Shown piece by piece: positions 4,203 through 7,247 of a stretch of 7,247 nucleotides of DNA. The position numbers were made by a program, and so were the translations under genes. Where the stretch lies: contig JAQUZU010000092.1 of the NCBI GenBank assembly GCA_028691175.1, forward strand, positions 1-7,247, read 5' to 3'. Under the pieces are notes generated by a model. The model worked only from the letters and a program-made list of their open reading frames with translations. It ran no database searches and was not told the origin of the DNA. Position 1 is the stretch's first letter; every line of letters begins with the position of its first letter. The stretch comes from Candidatus Kapaibacterium sp. GTDB taxonomy: Bacteria > Bacteroidota > Ignavibacteria > Kapaibacteriales > UBA2268.

Positions 4203-7200
4203 CTAATTATTTACGCCGAGAATTTCAACTTTTCCTTTTCCGAAAATCTCTTCCAACTTCTGAATAGTCTCGTGATTAATCGGAATTTTCACGTCTTCCG
4301 CGGCATATCTTCTTAGCGCAACGGTTGGCAGATTATATAAATCGAAAACTATCTTAACTCGTTTTGAAGCATTGCCACAAAGTGCATTCAATTGATCCAA
4401 CAAGGAGTTATCGAACTGTCCGGCGTCAATTTTTATACGGTAACCGCGTGCATATTTATCGATTGCATCGCTTAGATGGAGCATTTCATCAACCTGGATT
4501 TTAATTTTTTCGCTATCACTTTCGCTCTTTCCGATCACCATAACCGGAGTATTCACTACTAACAAATGCGAATACTTCGCATAAGTCCGGCTCCAAATTG
4601 CACATTCAACTTTGCCGTGAAAATCCTCTAAATCCATAAATGCAAAGGTATTATTGTTTTTATCCAGTCGCGTTTTAAACGAGGATACAATTCCACACAT
4701 CATAACCTTGCTGCCAATAAACTTGCTTTCGAAATCCGACGAATTAATATGCGAAAGCGGCTTTATACATGCCTTATACTGATTTAGCGGGTGTCCGCTA
4801 ACATAAAAATTGATGTATTCTTTCTCTTTTTCGAGACGGACAAGTTCAGGCCAATCCGGCACATCCGGCAACTGTGGTTCCGGAATGTTCTCAGTCGCAG
4901 TCCCACCAAACAAACTATCCATTGTCTTGTCTTGATTTTGGCGCGATTTAGCATAATTCAGTGCACTCTCCACCGCTTCAAACAGTATGGCACGGTGCGG
5001 ATTCAGCGAATCAAACGCTCCAACACAAATAAGTGCTTCGATCACGCGCTTATTTATCTGTTTGTCGGCTCTGGCTACGAAATCAAAAAATGAAGTGAAC
5101 GGACCATTCTTTCGCACCTCAACAATACTTTCAACTGCTCCCTCGCCTACATTTTTAATCGCCGACATGCCAAAATATATTTGCTTACCGGACGCCACAA
5201 ATTTTCCGGTTGAAGTATTGATATCCGGAGGCAAAACTTTAATTCCCTTCGCCGCCGCGCCTTCAATCAATTCAACAACCTTTTCCAGACTGTTCTTTTC
5301 GGCTGTCATATTCGCCGCAAGAAATTCCGCCGGATAATGCGCTTTCAGCCACGCCGTCTGAAACGCCAGATACGAATAAGCGAGCGAGTGCGATTTATTA
5401 AAACCATATTTCGCAAACTTCTGAATCAAATCGAAAATCTCAGTAGCAATTTTCGCGTCAACGCCGTTTGTAGCCGCACCGGTGATAAAGTCCGCACGCT
5501 GCTGTTCCATAAGAGCAGTATCTTTCTTTCCCATTGCACGGCGCAGAAGATCCGCACGTCCAAGCGTAAATCCCGCAATTATCTGCACAAGTTGCATTAC
5601 CTGCTCTTGATAAATAATAATACCATACGTGGTATCGAGCGTACTCGCCATAATCGGGTGCAGATACTCAATTTTTTTGCGTCCCCACTTTCGGTCGATA
5701 AAATCCGGAATATTTTCCATCGGTCCCGGTCGGTAGAGGGCGTTCATCGCGGTAATATCCTCTAAACTTTTCGGCTTGAGCTGCATCAAATATTCCTGCA
5801 TGCCCTTACTTTCAAACTGAAATACTGCCAGCGTATCCCCGCGAGAAAACAAGTCATAAGTTGCAGGATCATAGAAATCAATTTTTGAAAGGTCGATTTT
5901 TTCGCCGGTATTGCGTTCAATCAGTTCCAGAGCATCATCAATAATCGTCAACGTCCGCAACCCCAGAAAGTCCATTTTCACTAATCCGGCATCTTCGATA
6001 TCCTTCATGGTGAATTGTGCAACCATTTCTTTATCTTTTTTTACCAACGGCACATAATCACTACATTCAGACGGTGCAATAGCCACACCCGCCGCATGCA
6101 CGGAAGAATGCCGATACATTCCCTCCAGAAGTATGGAATATTCTATAAGTTGTTTGATTTTCGGATCGTTATTTTCCTTAAACTCCTTTAGGTCGGGCAA
6201 TTCGAGTGCTTCGACAAGCGGCATAACCTTGCCCTGCGTTGTCGGAATTTTTGCTGTTATCTGATTAATTTCTGTATGCGGAATACCGAGCACACGCCCT
6301 ACATCTTTCAGCACGGCTTTACAGGAAAGTTTTCCGAAAGTTATAATTTGCGCAACCGAATCCGCCCCATATTTCTCTTTTACGTAATCGATTACACGCT
6401 CGCGCGTTGTATCAGCAAAATCCATATCAATATCAGGCATGGAAACGCGATCCGGATTCAAGAATCGCTCGAAAAGCAAATCATACGGCATCGGGTCAAC
6501 GTTCGTAATCTGCAGGCAATACGCCACCATAGAGCCGGCAGCCGATCCACGTCCCGGACCAACGCTCACCCCAAGTTTGTACTTCGCGGCATTTACGAAA
6601 TCCTGTACTATCAAGAAATATCCCGGGAAACCCATTTTTACGATAACGTCAATTTCATACTGCAAACGATCTTTGTATTCCTGACTACCATTCGGATAGC
6701 GCTCGGCAAAACCTTTCCACGCCAGTTCGGTAAAATACTCGTCAAGATTTTTCGCCGAAGATTCCGGAGGCACAGGGAAAACCGGCATATATAGTTTTTT
6801 CTTGAATTCTATGCTGCATTTATCGGCAATCTCTGCCGTATTCGCAATCGCGTCCGAAAAATCGCTGAACAAATCTTCCATTTCCCGGCTTGTTTTAAAG
6901 TAGAATTGATCAGTTCCATAGCGAAGTTTATGAATATCGACAATATCATCGCCGGAAACATTTTCTTTGTTGATCATCAGCATGATATTATGGGCAATTG
7001 CATGTTCGCGCTTGATATAATGAATATCGTTTGTTGCTATCATCTTGATGCCGAGTTCCTTTGCAATTTTTGGAGTTTGCTCCAGAACAATCGGATCGTC
7101 TTTCAGTCCGTGATTTTGCAGTTCAAGATAGAAATCATCGCCGAACAAATCGTGATAGTACTTCGCCTGTTCAATTGCGGCGGACATTTCGCCGGCAATC

Positions 7201-7247
7201 AAATGCTTACTGACAACACCGGCAAGGCACGCCGACGAGACAATCAA
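4203..7247 (-). CDS. dnaE: DNA polymerase III alpha subunit (5' end outside window)
   Basis: This is the catalytic subunit of the replicative polymerase. 1014 residues are visible, numbered here from the window edge; the true start and perhaps 150 residues of the PHP domain lie beyond 7247. The first visible codon (TTG) is internal. The remaining PHP domain (to about 150) keeps H46 and TNDIHY (D74, H76), the metal-ligand motifs of PHP domains. The palm has GPGRGSAAGS (230-239), the catalytic PDIDMDF (D272, D274, D276) and KMDFLGLRTLT (D426). The fingers have ALYRPGPM (503-510), GIIIYQEQVMQ and KYGFNKSHSLAYSYL (613-627). A tandem helix-hairpin-helix region (about 695-750), a probable clamp-binding motif MDSLF (776-780), an OB-fold (about 845-925) and a C-terminal domain follow. 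No exonuclease insertion is present, so this is DnaE rather than PolC. It is intact as far as seen. It ends one base after the stop of the opposing ribonuclease gene. Confidence 0.97.
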   Translation of the reverse strand: MIVSSACLAGVVSKHLIAGEMSAAIEQAKYYHDLFGDDFYLELQNHGLKDDPIVLEQTPKIAKELGIKMIATNDIHYIKREHAIAHNIMLMINKENVSGDDIVDIHKLRYGTDQFYFKTSREMEDLFSDFSDAIANTAEIADKCSIEFKKKLYMPVFPVPPESSAKNLDEYFTELAWKGFAERYPNGSQEYKDRLQYEIDVIVKMGFPGYFLIVQDFVNAAKYKLGVSVGPGRGSAAGSMVAYCLQITNVDPMPYDLLFERFLNPDRVSMPDIDMDFADTTRERVIDYVKEKYGADSVAQIITFGKLSCKAVLKDVGRVLGIPHTEINQITAKIPTTQGKVMPLVEALELPDLKEFKENNDPKIKQLIEYSILLEGMYRHSSVHAAGVAIAPSECSDYVPLVKKDKEMVAQFTMKDIEDAGLVKMDFLGLRTLTIIDDALELIERNTGEKIDLSKIDFYDPATYDLFSRGDTLAVFQFESKGMQEYLMQLKPKSLEDITAMNALYRPGPMENIPDFIDRKWGRKKIEYLHPIMASTLDTTYGIIIYQEQVMQLVQIIAGFTLGRADLLRRAMGKKDTALMEQQRADFITGAATNGVDAKIATEIFDLIQKFAKYGFNKSHSLAYSYLAFQTAWLKAHYPAEFLAANMTAEKNSLEKVVELIEGAAAKGIKVLPPDINTSTGKFVASGKQIYFGMSAIKNVGEGAVESIVEVRKNGPFTSFFDFVARADKQINKRVIEALICVGAFDSLNPHRAILFEAVESALNYAKSRQNQDKTMDSLFGGTATENIPEPQLPDVPDWPELVRLEKEKEYINFYVSGHPLNQYKACIKPLSHINSSDFESKFIGSKVMMCGIVSSFKTRLDKNNNTFAFMDLEDFHGKVECAIWSRTYAKYSHLLVVNTPVMVIGKSESDSEKIKIQVDEMLHLSDAIDKYARGYRIKIDAGQFDNSLLDQLNALCGNASKRVKIVFDLYNLPTVALRRYAAEDVKIPINHETIQKLEEIFGKGKVEILGVNN

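Noticed and set aside
4190..4218. CGGCG/CGCCG pairing across the convergent gene junction as a bidirectional terminator
   Set aside because: The stem is 5 bp with a 19-base loop and has no T-tract on either strand, so it is too weak to call.
4791..6794. Long open frames on the + strand opposite dnaE
   Set aside because: They are antisense to conserved dnaE coding sequence, their translations are low-complexity and Arg-rich, and no ribosome sites or domains are seen.
1..7247. CRISPR array, insertion sequence, tRNA, prophage or defence island
   Set aside because: No regularly spaced repeats, transposase motifs, terminal inverted repeats with target duplications, or tRNA-like cloverleaf were seen; apart from the alkD-like remnant, the genes look like ordinary chromosomal ones.

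Overview
The window is moderately AT-rich chromosomal DNA from what looks like a member of the Bacteroidota/Chlorobiota group (Ignavibacteria or Kapabacteria-like). The best evidence is a C-terminal type IX secretion (T9SS) sorting domain of the NYPNPF...G(L)Y type on one protein. Shine-Dalgarno sequences are also scarce: only the rsh gene and the decayed alkD-like gene have a clear one. The taxonomic call is inference. No rRNA, tRNA, insertion sequence or CRISPR array was seen.

Layout. Positions 2-79 hold the probable 3' end of an unrecognised + strand gene, followed by two hairpins; the second (111-140) is a textbook intrinsic terminator. The stretch 139-296 looks like empty intergenic DNA, but its minus strand carries both ends of an AlkD-like DNA alkylation repair gene. 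The middle (about 170-180 codons) is gone, and the start region is shifted by one base in an A-run, so this is a pseudogene remnant. Next comes an AT-rich divergent regulatory region with two inverted repeats, then a RelA/SpoT homologue (414-2231). That protein has an intact ppGpp hydrolase site, a visibly eroded synthetase site, and no helical/zinc-finger region between its TGS and ACT domains.

A promoter with a consensus extended -10 (2291-2319) leads into a tight three-gene + strand unit. The first gene encodes a Rieske [2Fe-2S] protein with a twin-arginine (Tat) signal and a T9SS sorting domain. The second encodes a Rieske protein with a Tat signal and a lipobox, giving a membrane-anchored lipoprotein. 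The third encodes a YacP/Rae1-like NYN (PIN-fold) ribonuclease. The gaps are 0 and 4 bases, which suggests translational coupling. The unit ends exactly where the convergent gene ends: dnaE, the replicative DNA polymerase III alpha subunit, fills 4203-7247 on the minus strand and runs out of the window at its 5' end.

How the genes work together. rsh (stringent response) and dnaE (replication) are core housekeeping genes and need not be linked to their neighbours. The two Rieske proteins are plausibly an exported electron-transfer pair. Both would load their cluster in the cytoplasm and cross the inner membrane folded through Tat; one would stay tethered by a lipid and the other would be passed on by T9SS to the outer surface or medium. 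The most interesting items are this Tat-plus-T9SS Rieske protein, the apparently hydrolase-only compact RSH, and the decayed alkD gene.
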